Source: Candidatus Hydrogenedentota bacterium (GTDB taxonomy: Bacteria; Hydrogenedentota; Hydrogenedentia; Hydrogenedentales; JAEUWI01). Taken from it: 37,739 bases of DNA. Both the position numbers and the translations under genes were made by a program. The notes below the pieces were generated by a model that worked only from the letters and a program-made list of their open reading frames with translations, was not told the origin of the DNA and did no database searches. The stretch lies in NCBI GenBank assembly GCA_016182605.1, contig JACPGE010000090.1:1-37739 (forward strand), given 5' to 3'. Below, in pieces: positions 17,261-25,606 of the stretch. Each line of letters begins with the position of its first letter. The first letter of the stretch is position 1.

Positions 17261-18289
17261 ATGTTAAAGAAGTATCGGGGGTTCACCCTTATCGAACTCT
17301 TGGTCGTGATTGCCATCATCGGCATACTCGCGGCCATTTTACTGCCGGCTTTGGCCCGTGCCCGGGAAGCGGCGCGGCGCTCTTCGTGCCAAAACAATCT
17401 CAAACAGTTCGGAATTATTTTCAAGATGTATTCCAATGAAGCCAAGGGTGAAAAGTTTCCGCCCACGTCGGTAGCCAGTGCCGGTCTCCCGCAGTATTTT
17501 CATGGGTCGGCGCTATATCCCGAGTATTGGACCGACCCGAATCTGGCATTGTGCCCTTCGGACAGCGGTGTCGGCCTTGGCGGCGCGGCGGAACTTCCCT
17601 ATCCAGAGGCGGTCGCCCACGCTGCCCAGACCAAGGCGGCCAATCCGGGCGATGTTGGCATCGCCGCCTGTGCTGATGCCATCACTTCGGTTAGTCTTTC
17701 CTATGTCTACTTTGCCTGGGCCGGGGCAACGGTCTCCCAGCTTACCGATATCATCGGTAGCAAGTATGACCTCGGTTACGCCAACATCGGCAGTTCACAA
17801 CAGTTCAGCGAAAACTCGGGGGGCATGGCTGCGGCCGGTTGCCATTTTGCGGTGAACATATGGCCGATGGAACCCTTCGATGCCGACTTGGACAGTGCGC
17901 CCCGTTTCGAAGTGCACGATCCCGCCCGAGGCAACGGCGGTTTCACCGATGACGATGGTTCTCCGCTGCCGGAGCAGTACTACCGCTTGAGGGAGGGCAT
18001 TGAGCGTTTCTTCATCACCGACATCAACAACGCTTCCGGTTCCGCGAAGGCGCAAAGCACTATCACCATTATGATGGATTCATGGGCAAGTTCAGGCTTC
18101 TTTGCCAGTGTGGGCACGAGTGCCGTCCCGCTCTTTAACCACGTTCCCGGTGGCTCAAACGTGTTGTTTATGGATGGGCATGCGGCATTCCTCAAGTATC
18201 CCTCCGAGTACCCGATCAAGAATTCCGGCGACGGCACCTATGGCGCCAACTTTGACTGGGCCATGTCCCTTGCGGGCGGAACGGGTTGA
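17261..18289 (+). CDS. Type-II-like prepilin with H-X9-DG-type C-terminus, copy 1
   Basis: A 342-residue prepilin. ATG 17261 follows AAAGGA at 7 bases. The leader MLKKYRG is cut before [20 protein letters not shown], with Gly at -1 and Glu at +5, the features used by a PilD-type prepilin peptidase. The hydrophobic helix continues as [24 protein letters not shown], the start of the large-prepilin family seen in Planctomycetes, Lentisphaerae and relatives. The C-terminal [17 protein letters not shown] is the processing-associated H-X9-DG motif, here with ten rather than nine residues between His and Asp. It is closely paralogous to the next gene. It probably forms part of the pilus or pseudopilus that works with the secretin operon. 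It has its own promoter and terminator. Confidence 0.94.
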   Translation: MLKKYRGFTLIELLVVIAIIGILAAILLPALARAREAARRSSCQNNLKQFGIIFKMYSNEAKGEKFPPTSVASAGLPQYFHGSALYPEYWTDPNLALCPSDSGVGLGGAAELPYPEAVAHAAQTKAANPGDVGIAACADAITSVSLSYVYFAWAGATVSQLTDIIGSKYDLGYANIGSSQQFSENSGGMAAAGCHFAVNIWPMEPFDADLDSAPRFEVHDPARGNGGFTDDDGSPLPEQYYRLREGIERFFITDINNASGSAKAQSTITIMMDSWASSGFFASVGTSAVPLFNHVPGGSNVLFMDGHAAFLKYPSEYPIKNSGDGTYGANFDWAMSLAGGTG

Positions 18290-18332
18290 GTAGACGCCTT
18301 CTAATGCTCCATTAAGCCAAGCCCCGCGGCAG

Positions 18333-18370
18333 ACTTTGGGAGGCGCTTGAGTCGCCTCCCAAAGTTTTTT
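18333..18370 (+). terminator. Strong intrinsic terminator after prepilin 1
   Basis: A perfect 13-bp stem: ACTTTGGGAGGCG (18333-18345) and CGCCTCCCAAAGT (18353-18365), with a 7-base loop, followed by a run of six Ts (18365-18370). It separates the two prepilin genes into independent transcripts. Confidence 0.9.
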
Positions 18371-18407
18371 GCTCCGCGTACAGTGAGCGCTCCGTCTCCC
18401 AAACAAT

Positions 18408-18448
18408 GTGTAACGCTTGTGAAACACATGCCACCGCCTGTTACAGGA
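18408..18448. promoter_or_regulatory. Inverted repeat, possible activator site of prepilin gene 2
   Basis: GTGTAACGC (18408-18416) and GCGTTACAC (18440-18448) are perfect 9-bp inverted repeats with 23 bases between, located about 95-135 bases upstream of the -24 box. This is the usual place for a dimeric sigma54 activator site. The TTACAC half lies at the same distance as TTACAC in front of prepilin 1. Confidence 0.45.
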
Positions 18449-18541
18449 TGCGTTACACCATGATACAGGTGTGCCACCTAATGGCGATCATAAAGTTTCA
18501 TAAGACACGTAATTGCAGTGAGTTACGTTCAAGGTCCAATG

Positions 18542-18558
18542 TTGGCACCATTGCTGCT
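18542..18558 (+). promoter_or_regulatory. Sigma54-type -24/-12 promoter of prepilin gene 2
   Basis: TTGGCAC (18542-18548, a perfect -24 box) and CTGCT (18554-18558) with GG (18544-18545) and GC (18556-18557) ten bases apart. The GC is 56 bases before the ATG, against 55 in the first prepilin. No credible sigma70 pair is seen at this place. Confidence 0.65.
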
Positions 18559-18612
18559 TTAGACAGATGGTTCCAGGCGTACTCAATAAACATCATCAAA
18601 GGAAATAAGACC

Positions 18613-19647
18613 ATGCCAAAGAAGTACCGGGGTTTCACCCTCATCGAACTTCTGGTCGTCATTGCCATTATTGGCATACTTGCGGCCATCCTCCTGCCGG
18701 CCTTGGCCCGTGCCCGTGAAGCGGCACGGCGATCCTCGTGCCAGAACAATTTGAAGCAGTTCGGGATCATCTTCAAGATGTACTCGAACGAAGCCAAGGG
18801 AGAAAAATTTCCTCCCACCTCCGTTGCCGTACCCAACAGCGTCATCTCCGCCCAGTATTTCCACGGACCGGCGCTATATCCCGAATATTGGACCGACCCG
18901 AATCTGGCGGTGTGTCCCTCGGACACTACCTCCGGTCTGGGCGGATCGGATATCCCCTATCCGGAAGCCGTCTCGCTTGCGGCACAGACCAAGGCGGCCA
19001 ACCCCGGCGACCCCGCTTTTGCGGCGTGTTCCGACGCGATTACGTCCGCGGGCTTCTCGTATGTGTACTTCGCCTGGGCCGGCGGCACGGTATCCCAGTT
19101 GGCTGACATCATCGGCAGCAAGCTCGCCCTTGGGTACGCCAATTTTGGCGATGCCGAAACCTTCTCCGAAAACTCGAGCGGCATCGCGGATGCCGGCTGC
19201 CATTTCGCCGTCACGGCTTGGCCCTTGGCGCCCTTCGATGGCGATCTGCCCAGCGAAGAACGCGGCGAAATGCACGATCCTGCCCGCGGTAACGCCGGCT
19301 TCACCGACGATGATGGCTCTGCCCTGCCCGAATCCTATTACCGCCTCCGGGAAGGCATCGAGCGCTTCTTCATCACCGACATCAACAATGCAGCCGGTTC
19401 CGCGCAGGCGCAAAGCACCATCGCCATCATGACGGACTCATGGGCCAGCTCGGGCTTCTTTGCCAGCGTGGGCGAGAGCGCCATTCCGCTCTTCAACCAC
19501 GTGCCCGGCGGCTCCAACGTCCTCTACATGGACGGCCACGCATCCTTCCAGAAATACCCGTCGGATTATCCGATTGCAAATTCACCTTCGGGCACCTATG
19601 GCGCCAATTTTGACTACTCCATGTCCCTTGCGGGCGGGGTGGGCTGA
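18613..19647 (+). CDS. Type-II-like prepilin with H-X9-DG-type C-terminus, copy 2
   Basis: A 344-residue paralogue of the preceding gene, differing in only a few of the first 60 residues and drifting in the middle. ATG 18613 follows AAAGGA. The leader is MPKKYRG, cleaved before FTLIELL. The same central features recur ([54 protein letters not shown]), and the end is [19 protein letters not shown], again with ten residues between His and Asp. Third-position changes are frequent while protein changes are few, so the duplication is not recent and both copies seem kept by selection. Two similar but independently promoted pilins suggest alternative or co-assembled subunits. Confidence 0.94.
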   Translation: MPKKYRGFTLIELLVVIAIIGILAAILLPALARAREAARRSSCQNNLKQFGIIFKMYSNEAKGEKFPPTSVAVPNSVISAQYFHGPALYPEYWTDPNLAVCPSDTTSGLGGSDIPYPEAVSLAAQTKAANPGDPAFAACSDAITSAGFSYVYFAWAGGTVSQLADIIGSKLALGYANFGDAETFSENSSGIADAGCHFAVTAWPLAPFDGDLPSEERGEMHDPARGNAGFTDDDGSALPESYYRLREGIERFFITDINNAAGSAQAQSTIAIMTDSWASSGFFASVGESAIPLFNHVPGGSNVLYMDGHASFQKYPSDYPIANSPSGTYGANFDYSMSLAGGVG

Positions 19648-19656
19648 TCACGCTCT

Positions 19657-19730
19657 TTTGTTCAACCTGTTGAACAAACCCTACAGCAGGCATCGGGAAG
19701 CGGTTTCGGCCGCTTCCCGATTGCTTATTG
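19657..19730 (+). terminator. Double hairpin terminator after prepilin 2
   Basis: First a 10-bp palindrome TTTGTTCAAC / GTTGAACAAA (19657-19678, loop CT). Then a 12-bp stem ATCGGGAAGCGG (19692-19703) and CCGCTTCCCGAT (19710-19721) with a TTTCGG loop, followed by the T-rich TTGCTTATT. The second hairpin is the more likely terminator. Confidence 0.7.
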
Positions 19731-19765
19731 GGGCAAATGCGAAGCAATACGCCTGGACAAATACT

Positions 19766-20449
19766 TCACAACCCCGTCCGTGATTCGCCAAGCGACTCGA
19801 GCACGGCAATCCAGCGGCTAAACAATGGACATGCTGAGCGGATGGACTCTATACCGATCTCAAGCGCGGCCAAACTGCCCAGGTACACTTTATCGTAACC
19901 GGGATAACATGCCTTGATTCGTTTGCCTGGAGCCGTCAACGGATCGTCATTGATGTCTTCTGGCGTTGGGAAGGCATCTCGAATAGCGCGAAACTGGTCT
20001 GAGAGATGGACTTGGTTGATGCCGCGCGCCAAACCGTCCGTATCGCTGAAGAGCAGACTTTCGAATTCATACATTTGCACATACGGGATGAAGCGCCGGG
20101 CGAGGTCAGTACCGATCGCAGCCTCAAGTTCGTCCTGAAGCGCCTGCAGCAAGACACGCGCCTTCTCTGCGCTTGTGCCCTGCCTGTCTGCCGCGGGCTT
20201 TCCCGGGAAATTCTGGGGGAGGCCATAATAGTCGAATATCGACGTGCAATAGGCGCCGGTATCGCTGCGGAGGCGATTGCCAATATCCCCAATCAGGCGG
20301 CCCTGATTTACATTTCCCCCCTTGCGCCCCGGTTTGCCAATCAACGACGGACGCAGACTCACGCCGTGCGGAAGCATATATTCGGCCAACACCTCGTTGA
20401 CAAACATTTCTTCCGTTTGACCTTCACAGACCACGTGAACCCGGATCAC
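19766..20449 (-). CDS. DUF4276 family (TOPRIM-like) partner of an AAA ATPase
   Basis: A 227-residue protein. GTG 20449 is chosen: it overlaps the ATPase stop as GTGA and has GGGAGG 8 bases before it. The N-terminal strand VHVVCEGQTEEMF with Glu9 and Glu13, the later IFDYYGLP and YVQMYEFESLLFSD, and the late KRIKACYPGYDKV are typical of DUF4276, a family regarded as related to the TOPRIM nuclease fold of OLD-type systems. Genes of this type nearly always follow an SMC-like AAA ATPase, as here, and the pair is considered a phage-defence or abortive-infection module by analogy with PARIS and AbiL. The likely role is nuclease effector. The GC content is lower than that of the neighbouring housekeeping genes, which fits transfer. 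Confidence 0.85.
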   Translation of the reverse strand: MIRVHVVCEGQTEEMFVNEVLAEYMLPHGVSLRPSLIGKPGRKGGNVNQGRLIGDIGNRLRSDTGAYCTSIFDYYGLPQNFPGKPAADRQGTSAEKARVLLQALQDELEAAIGTDLARRFIPYVQMYEFESLLFSDTDGLARGINQVHLSDQFRAIRDAFPTPEDINDDPLTAPGKRIKACYPGYDKVYLGSLAALEIGIESIRSACPLFSRWIAVLESLGESRTGL

Positions 20450-21552
20450 CGTCGCGGCCTCCCGCCTAGCACGTTCTTCTCCCACAGTTCCCCAAGCGTG
20501 TAATCCTCCAGCCAGTCTGCGAACTCCTGCGCCGTAAATCTCTTGAACACGGACGCCTCCTCTTCGCGCTCCACGACGATAAGGTCGTCAACAGTAAATT
20601 CGTTGATCAGTGGAACCGATTGCGTGGAAACGATTACTTGCATGCGTTCCGATGCGGATCTTAACAACGAACCCAATAAGGTGATCGCGTAAGGATGCAA
20701 TCCCAACTCCGGCTCATCCACAAGGATCGTGGAAGGCGGATCCGGTTGCAGCAATGCCGTGGCAAGACAGATGAACCGTATGGAACCATCGGAGAGCTGG
20801 CCCGGGTGAAAGACATAGCTGCTGTCAATCTGCCTCCAGAGAAGCAGCGCCTGTTCTTCCCCTGTAGCCAGCATTTCCGGAGAGAGTTCAAAATCGTCAA
20901 AAAAAGGCATGGCCAATCGAACCGTTCTGCGAATCTGTTCGTAGCTGTCCGGTGCTTGCTCTCGAATGCCAAAGAGAAATGCAGCCAGATTCGACGCATC
21001 CGATTCGAGCGCGGCGCCTTGGTGCAGGGAACTTTTCCTCTTTACACGTGCCGTGTCACTGGTATCGTGAAAATGAAACGTTCGCCAGCGCGAAATGGCG
21101 TCATAAAAATTCCCGCCAACATTGGACGGCTTCGAAGCGGTGACGTGCTGCCGCAATCGTGCTTCCTTGTGCCCCGATCCAAATTCCAGGACCCTTGCAG
21201 CACTTCCGCCCGCACAAGCACGCTCGTCCGAGAAAAAAAGCCCTTCGCCCGTCATGGGTTCCAGCACGAATTCGTACCAGTCTTGGCCAAACTCGATTCG
21301 CGACGTCAATCGTCCGGTCGTCTTCAGCCCGAAACTGAGAATGCGATCGGCATCACCCTGCTTCTGGATCCAATGCTGCAGATTGCCGGAGGCCATCGCG
21401 CGAAGCATCTGAAAATACGACAGAAAATTGCTCTTCCCCGCGCCGTTTGCGCCGATAAGCACGTTCAAACCGCGTACTTGAAAATTTTCAAGGCTCTGAA
21501 TGGACTTAAAGCCTTTGATGCTCAATCGGTCTATGGTCTTTCTCGCTCTCAA
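20446..21552 (-). CDS. AAA/SMC-like ATPase of a putative defence pair
   Basis: A 368-residue ABC-type AAA ATPase of the AAA_21/OLD-like group. The N-terminus RLSIKGFKSIQSLENFQV leads into the Walker A motif GANGAGKS (34-41). A long middle insert takes the place of the SMC coiled coil. The signature-like QLSDGSIRFICLATALL is followed by Walker B TILVDEPELGLHPY (Asp279, Glu280) and the late STQSVPLINEF, the H-loop region with Gln-Ser in place of the usual His. The start is TTG 21552 with GGAG at 9 bases; no ATG is available before the conserved part. It overlaps the DUF4276 gene by four bases. Such ATPases are thought to sense an invader and release or activate the partner. Confidence 0.9.
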   Translation of the reverse strand: MRARKTIDRLSIKGFKSIQSLENFQVRGLNVLIGANGAGKSNFLSYFQMLRAMASGNLQHWIQKQGDADRILSFGLKTTGRLTSRIEFGQDWYEFVLEPMTGEGLFFSDERACAGGSAARVLEFGSGHKEARLRQHVTASKPSNVGGNFYDAISRWRTFHFHDTSDTARVKRKSSLHQGAALESDASNLAAFLFGIREQAPDSYEQIRRTVRLAMPFFDDFELSPEMLATGEEQALLLWRQIDSSYVFHPGQLSDGSIRFICLATALLQPDPPSTILVDEPELGLHPYAITLLGSLLRSASERMQVIVSTQSVPLINEFTVDDLIVVEREEEASVFKRFTAQEFADWLEDYTLGELWEKNVLGGRPRR

Positions 21553-21861
21553 TCAACGTATCTCCGTACCTGTGAATCACGGTCAATTGCGTCACACCGA
21601 AACGTACACCGGGCCCACCCAAGCCCGTTGTGGCGCTTACGCGTGCGGTGGTGCATCCCGGCAAATTGCGGACCGCCCCTGACGGGCGTCTGACTCACTG
21701 TCCAGCAAAATGTTTTCGCACCAGATTGTACATGGCGGAACCGGAGAATTGAACCCCTGAGCCTGAGTCGCGTACACTATTCTACGCCTAATTGACGCAC
21801 CTAACAATGCGCCCAAGTCACACCTCCCCTTAACGAAGCCCATTCAGGCAGGATTGTACCC
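21553..21861. other. Divergent intergenic region between the ATPase and gpmI
   Basis: 309 bases without a gene. A possible gpmI promoter lies at 21749-21778. The reverse strand of 21739-21756 reads GGGTTCAATTCTCCGG, which resembles the T-arm of a tRNA 3' end, but no complete tRNA can be folded around it. Confidence 0.4.
21749..21778 (+). promoter_or_regulatory. Possible sigma70-type promoter of gpmI
   Basis: TTGAAC (21749-21754), 18 bases, TACACT (21773-21778), upstream of the gpmI start with a leader of about 77 bases. The hexamers are moderate matches. Confidence 0.35.
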
Positions 21862-23487
21862 ATGAGCGAATACTCCCTCAAGCCCCTGGCGGGCTACACC
21901 CCCTTCACCGGCCCCGTTGTTTTTATCGTGATGGATGGGGTGGGCATCGGCAAGCAGGACGAGTCCGACGGGGTTTTCCTGGCCTATACACCGAATCTGG
22001 ACGCGCTCGCGAAGGAGCCGTTGTACACGCGGCTCAAGGCGCATGGTATTGCAGTGGGTCAGCCGGCAGACGATGACATGGGCAATTCGGAAGTGGGCCA
22101 CAACACGCTCGGCGCGGGCCGGATTTTCCCCCAGGGCGCGAAGCTCTGCGGCGAATCGCTGAATTCGGGCCGCTTCTTTGAAGGCAAGTCGTGGAAGACC
22201 GCGGTGGAACATGCGCATGCCGGCGGCACGGTCCACTTCATCGGGCTCCTGTCCGATGGCAATGTGCACACCCACATCCGCCAGTTGCTGCAAATGCTCG
22301 AACGCTGCGCGGCCGAAGGCGTGCAGCGCGTTCGCGTTCACATCCTCACGGACGGCCGCGACGTGGGCGAGCGTTCCGCGCTCGGCTATATTGAAACGCT
22401 GGAGAACACGCTGAAGTCGTGCAGCGCGGGGGGGAAGGACTATCGCATCGCCTCGGGCGGCGGGCGCATGTACATCACCATGGATCGCTACGAGGCGGAC
22501 TGGGCCATGGTGGAGCGCGGCTGGAACACGCACGTGCTCGGCCAGGGCCGCACCTTCGCCAATGCCGCGGAAGCTGTGCAGACCTACTACGGCGAAGATC
22601 CCGACGTCACCGATCAGCACCTGCACGAGTTTGTCATCGTGGAGAACGGCGCGTCCATTGGCGCCATTGAAGACGGCGATGCGGTGCTCTGTTTCAATTT
22701 CCGCGGCGACCGCGCCATCGAACTTTCCCGCGCCTTTGAAGACGGCGACTTCGACAAGTTCGATCGCAAGCGCCGCCCGAACGTGTTCTACGCCGGCATG
22801 ATGCAGTACGACGGCGATCGGCATATCCCGAAGCATTTCCTGGTGGAGCCACTCAACATCCGCGGCACGATCAGTGAGTACCTCTGCGGCGCCGGCGTCA
22901 GCAGCTTCGCCATCTCGGAAACGCAGAAATACGGGCACATCACCTATTTCTGGAACGGCAACAAGTCGGGCTATATCGACGAAACCCTGGAGCGGTTCGT
23001 GGAAGTGCCCTCGGACAACGTCACCTTCGACAAACGCCCGTGGATGAAGGTGGCGGAGATTACCGACGCCCTGATAGCGGCCGTTGAAAGCGGGCAATAC
23101 AAATTCATTCGCGCCAACTATCCCAACGGCGACATGGTGGGCCATACGGGGCATCCGCTCGCCGTGCGCATCTCCGTGGAGGCGGTGGACCTGGGACTGG
23201 AGCGCCTGCTCAAGGCCGTGAAGAAGGCGGGCGGCATGGCGGTCATCACTGCGGATCACGGCAATGCCGATTTGCTGTTCACGGTGAAGAATGGCGTGCG
23301 CGAGCCCCACGTGGCGCACACCCTGAATCCCGTTCCCTTCATGATCAAGGACTACAGCGGGGCCAACGCGTGGAAGATCCGCCAACTCGGCACACCGGGG
23401 CTGAGCAACGTGGCCGCCACGCTGATCAACCTGCTTGGGTTCGAAGCGCCGGAAGACTATGATCGCGCACTGATCGAGCCGGCCTGA
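21862..23487 (+). CDS. gpmI: 2,3-bisphosphoglycerate-independent phosphoglycerate mutase
   Basis: A 541-residue glycolytic enzyme interconverting 3- and 2-phosphoglycerate through a phosphoserine intermediate with two Mn ions. FIVMDGVGIG gives the first metal Asp (Asp25), and MGNSEVGHNTLGAGR carries the catalytic Ser76. Later motifs are HTHIRQLLQMLERCAAEGV, HILTDGRDVG, SGGGRMYITMDRYEADWAMVERGW, FNFRGDRAIELS, NYPNGDMVGHTG and ITADHGNADLLF. ATG 21862 follows AGGCAGGA. Length is slightly above the 510-residue norm because of inserts such as the ENGASIGAIEDGDAV stretch. It faces the endolysin-like gene with five bases between the ends. Confidence 0.96.
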   Translation: MSEYSLKPLAGYTPFTGPVVFIVMDGVGIGKQDESDGVFLAYTPNLDALAKEPLYTRLKAHGIAVGQPADDDMGNSEVGHNTLGAGRIFPQGAKLCGESLNSGRFFEGKSWKTAVEHAHAGGTVHFIGLLSDGNVHTHIRQLLQMLERCAAEGVQRVRVHILTDGRDVGERSALGYIETLENTLKSCSAGGKDYRIASGGGRMYITMDRYEADWAMVERGWNTHVLGQGRTFANAAEAVQTYYGEDPDVTDQHLHEFVIVENGASIGAIEDGDAVLCFNFRGDRAIELSRAFEDGDFDKFDRKRRPNVFYAGMMQYDGDRHIPKHFLVEPLNIRGTISEYLCGAGVSSFAISETQKYGHITYFWNGNKSGYIDETLERFVEVPSDNVTFDKRPWMKVAEITDALIAAVESGQYKFIRANYPNGDMVGHTGHPLAVRISVEAVDLGLERLLKAVKKAGGMAVITADHGNADLLFTVKNGVREPHVAHTLNPVPFMIKDYSGANAWKIRQLGTPGLSNVAATLINLLGFEAPEDYDRALIEPA

Positions 23488-23492
23488 AGGGT

Positions 23493-24302
23493 TCAGGAAA
23501 CGTTTTCCGGCAAGAGCCGCTGTCCTGTCCGGTAGCAGGCGCTGAAGCGATCCATGCCGTGCGTGCCGCCGTTCACCACGCGCCGCGCCGCCTTCAAATC
23601 GTCCTCGAGCAGATAGGTCTTGATGCGAAGCTGTTTTTCGCGCAGGAACGCTGCCAGTATGCGCGCCGCGATGTTGGAGTCGTTCGCCAGTTCCGGATTC
23701 TCCAGAAGCTGATCGCCCATGCCCAACGCGTGGCCAATGCGCCCATAGTTCGCCCGGCCAGTCAATTGGATGAAGCCGCGCCCGCGAAAATCCGCGCCAT
23801 CCGCCGGACCGCGATTGCCCAGGTCCTTCCGGTAATCATACAAGTCAAACGGCTCCCCGGAGGGTGAGGTATTGTAGCGCGATGGCCGCTCCGAGATGGG
23901 GGCGAAGCCCGCCGTTTCCGCGCAGATAGTCGCAAGCGCCATCAATACCATCGGCCGCGACGACAGGCCCGCCACGCGCAATTCTTCCAGCACGTTGGGC
24001 AGATGCCGCTTGATGTTGCCCAGAGGCGCGCCGGGAAACATGTCGGAGACCATATCCACCGTGACGAGATTCACAACGGAGGCGTTTGCTCGAGGCGCCT
24101 CCGCCGGCAGCGACAGGGCCGCCCACACCGAGGGCCCCACCGTGCCATCCGGGGTGAGTCCCTCGCTGCGCTGAAACGCCAGCAAGGCCGCTTCCGTGCC
24201 GGGTCCGAAAATGCCGTCGGTTTCACCGGGGTTGAACCCGTTCTCCCGCAGTGCCGTCTGTACCAGACGCACCTCTTCTCCCTGATGTCCTCTACGAAAC
24301 AT
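23493..24302 (-). CDS. Peptidoglycan-binding GH19-like endolysin/chitinase
   Basis: A 269-residue protein with two domains. Residues about 1-62 are a PG_binding_1 three-helix module (GHQGEEVRLVQTALRENGF, GIFGPGTEAALLAFQ). After an Ala/Ser linker, residues about 90-269 form a lysozyme-like GH19 domain: ATICAETAGFAPISE with the catalytic-type Glu, then GADFRGRGFIQLTGRANYGR, the family hallmark, and a late RVVNGGTHGMDR. It should cleave peptidoglycan or chitin-like beta-1,4 glycans. ATG 24302 is preferred because AAGGGGG lies just before it; a GTG 14 codons upstream lacks a ribosome site. Neither start gives a signal peptide, so the architecture is that of phage endolysins or of an enzyme exported another way. 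No other phage gene is adjacent. Confidence 0.88.
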   Translation of the reverse strand: MFRRGHQGEEVRLVQTALRENGFNPGETDGIFGPGTEAALLAFQRSEGLTPDGTVGPSVWAALSLPAEAPRANASVVNLVTVDMVSDMFPGAPLGNIKRHLPNVLEELRVAGLSSRPMVLMALATICAETAGFAPISERPSRYNTSPSGEPFDLYDYRKDLGNRGPADGADFRGRGFIQLTGRANYGRIGHALGMGDQLLENPELANDSNIAARILAAFLREKQLRIKTYLLEDDLKAARRVVNGGTHGMDRFSACYRTGQRLLPENVS

Positions 24303-24384
24303 GGCTGCCCCCTTGGCGGTTACGTGCTCCAGAGATGAAATCACAAACGAGTGTTATATATTGAAACCATACCAATAATCAAAC

Positions 24385-24414
24385 AAAAAGCGCCGCCCAG
24401 TACAGGGCGTCGCC
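24385..24414 (-). terminator. Terminator of the sialidase/GDPD transcript
   Basis: Read on the minus strand, GCGACGCCC, loop TGTACT, GGGCGGCGC (one mismatch in nine) is followed by TTTTTG. It lies just beyond the sialidase-like gene end at 24432 and fits an intrinsic terminator for that transcript. Confidence 0.7.
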
Positions 24415-24431
24415 TGATGGGTTGAACGCTT

Positions 24432-25595
24432 TTATTGCACGGCGATTACGGTGCCTGCGATGTGCCGGGTTCCATCTTCCCGGTTAAAATAATACGTCAC
24501 CAGGTACTTCCCATTGGAGATGCGGCTCACCCACGGATAGCCCAGGTCGCCATTGCCGCCATCGTCCCGCAACACCACTTCCTGGCTCTGCGCGATATCC
24601 GTGCAGTCCGCGTTCAGGATCCGCGCACGAATCCCGTGCGGCGCGTGCCGGTACCCATAGACCAGCAAGACCCGGCCATCGTCCAGAAGCGTTGCGCAAT
24701 GAGGATGGCCCTGAAAACCGGCATCCTCCCAGGGCCCGAAGCTCTTCCCGCCGTCTTTGGATCGCGCCACCGCCGTGTGGTCGTCAAAGGCCTCCGTGCG
24801 CAGAAAGGCCACAAGATCGCCCTGCTTCGTCTCAATGAGGGCCGTCTCGTTAAACGAGATTTTCGTGTCCTGGGCCACCGGCGCCCGGTACTCCCAAGTA
24901 AGCCCTCCATCCTTAGAGGCCAAAAGATGCACTTCCGTCAGGCGCGGCTCCAGCCGGCTCTGGGAAGCCACCGCCCAGAACAGCGTTTTATCCTTGCCCT
25001 CCCACATGGGCCCGCGGTTATAGGCCGGGCAGGGCTCTTGTAGCACGGTGCGGGTTTCGTTGCCGGGAACCACCGGGGGAATGATGGGCCCCGTCCAATG
25101 GTGGCCGCCATCCACCGAGCGCAGGAGATAGCCGCCGATGAATCCAAAATCTCCGTGCCGAAGGGTTTCCGGCACCTTCGCGATCGCATTCTCGCGCAAC
25201 TGAACCCAGCCGTAGCTGCTGCACAGGATGCTGCCATCGTGCAGTTGGATCATGCACGGGTCCTGCGAGCCGCCAAAGGGGTGGGCAAACAGCAATTCCG
25301 GTTCCTGGGTCCAGGTCTCGCCATAGTCGGTCGATCGCACCGTCACCAGGTAGCTGTTCGGGTCCGTATGGTTCGAGCCGCTTTCCCCCAGGAAACGCCG
25401 TTCCGGCGCGCGGCGGAAGGCCACAATCAATTCGCCGTCCGGCCGTTGCACCACGCTGGGAAAGGCCGCGTAAAAGCGGTCATCGCTGTAAATGACGACA
25501 TCCTTCTCTTTCACGATGCCCGATTGCGCCCAGGCGCCCGCCGCGCACACACTCCAGGCACACAGCCACAAACCCACGGTCTTCATGATTGGCAT
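24432..25595 (-). CDS. Secreted sialidase-like (BNR/Asp-box) glycoside hydrolase
   Basis: A 387-residue exported protein with signal peptide MKTVGLWLCAWSVCAAGAWA and cleavage near AWAQS. It has the six-bladed propeller of sialidases: Asp-box motifs STDYGETW, SVDGGHHW, SKDGGLTW and SKDGGKSF mark successive blades. VVQRPDGELIVAFRRAPERR carries an arginine in the place where sialidases bind the substrate carboxylate, and FNETALIETKQGDLVAFLRT provides a Glu of the kind that activates the catalytic Tyr. Such proteins in PVC-type bacteria are often annotated exo-alpha-sialidase but many act on other sugars, so the substrate is open. It begins 11 bases after the GDPD gene, and the two probably share a transcript. 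The second Met (codon 4) is an alternative start. Confidence 0.88.
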   Translation of the reverse strand: MPIMKTVGLWLCAWSVCAAGAWAQSGIVKEKDVVIYSDDRFYAAFPSVVQRPDGELIVAFRRAPERRFLGESGSNHTDPNSYLVTVRSTDYGETWTQEPELLFAHPFGGSQDPCMIQLHDGSILCSSYGWVQLRENAIAKVPETLRHGDFGFIGGYLLRSVDGGHHWTGPIIPPVVPGNETRTVLQEPCPAYNRGPMWEGKDKTLFWAVASQSRLEPRLTEVHLLASKDGGLTWEYRAPVAQDTKISFNETALIETKQGDLVAFLRTEAFDDHTAVARSKDGGKSFGPWEDAGFQGHPHCATLLDDGRVLLVYGYRHAPHGIRARILNADCTDIAQSQEVVLRDDGGNGDLGYPWVSRISNGKYLVTYYFNREDGTRHIAGTVIAVQ

Positions 25596-25606
25596 CGCTC
25601 AATCCT

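Larger units (their letters stand above)
18290..18612. other. Intergenic region between the two prepilins
   Basis: 323 bases holding, in order, the terminator of copy 1, an inverted repeat (18408-18448), and the sigma54-type promoter of copy 2. The frame of copy 2 is open upstream through this region but has no ribosome site or conserved residues there, so it is not coding. Confidence 0.6.

Noticed and set aside
18406-18612. N-terminal extension of prepilin 2
   Set aside because: The extension would run through the inverted repeat and the sigma54 element and would place a long leader before the prepilin cleavage site.
21700-21790. Complete tRNA gene
   Set aside because: Only a T-arm-like stretch exists; no acceptor, D or anticodon stems can be paired around it.
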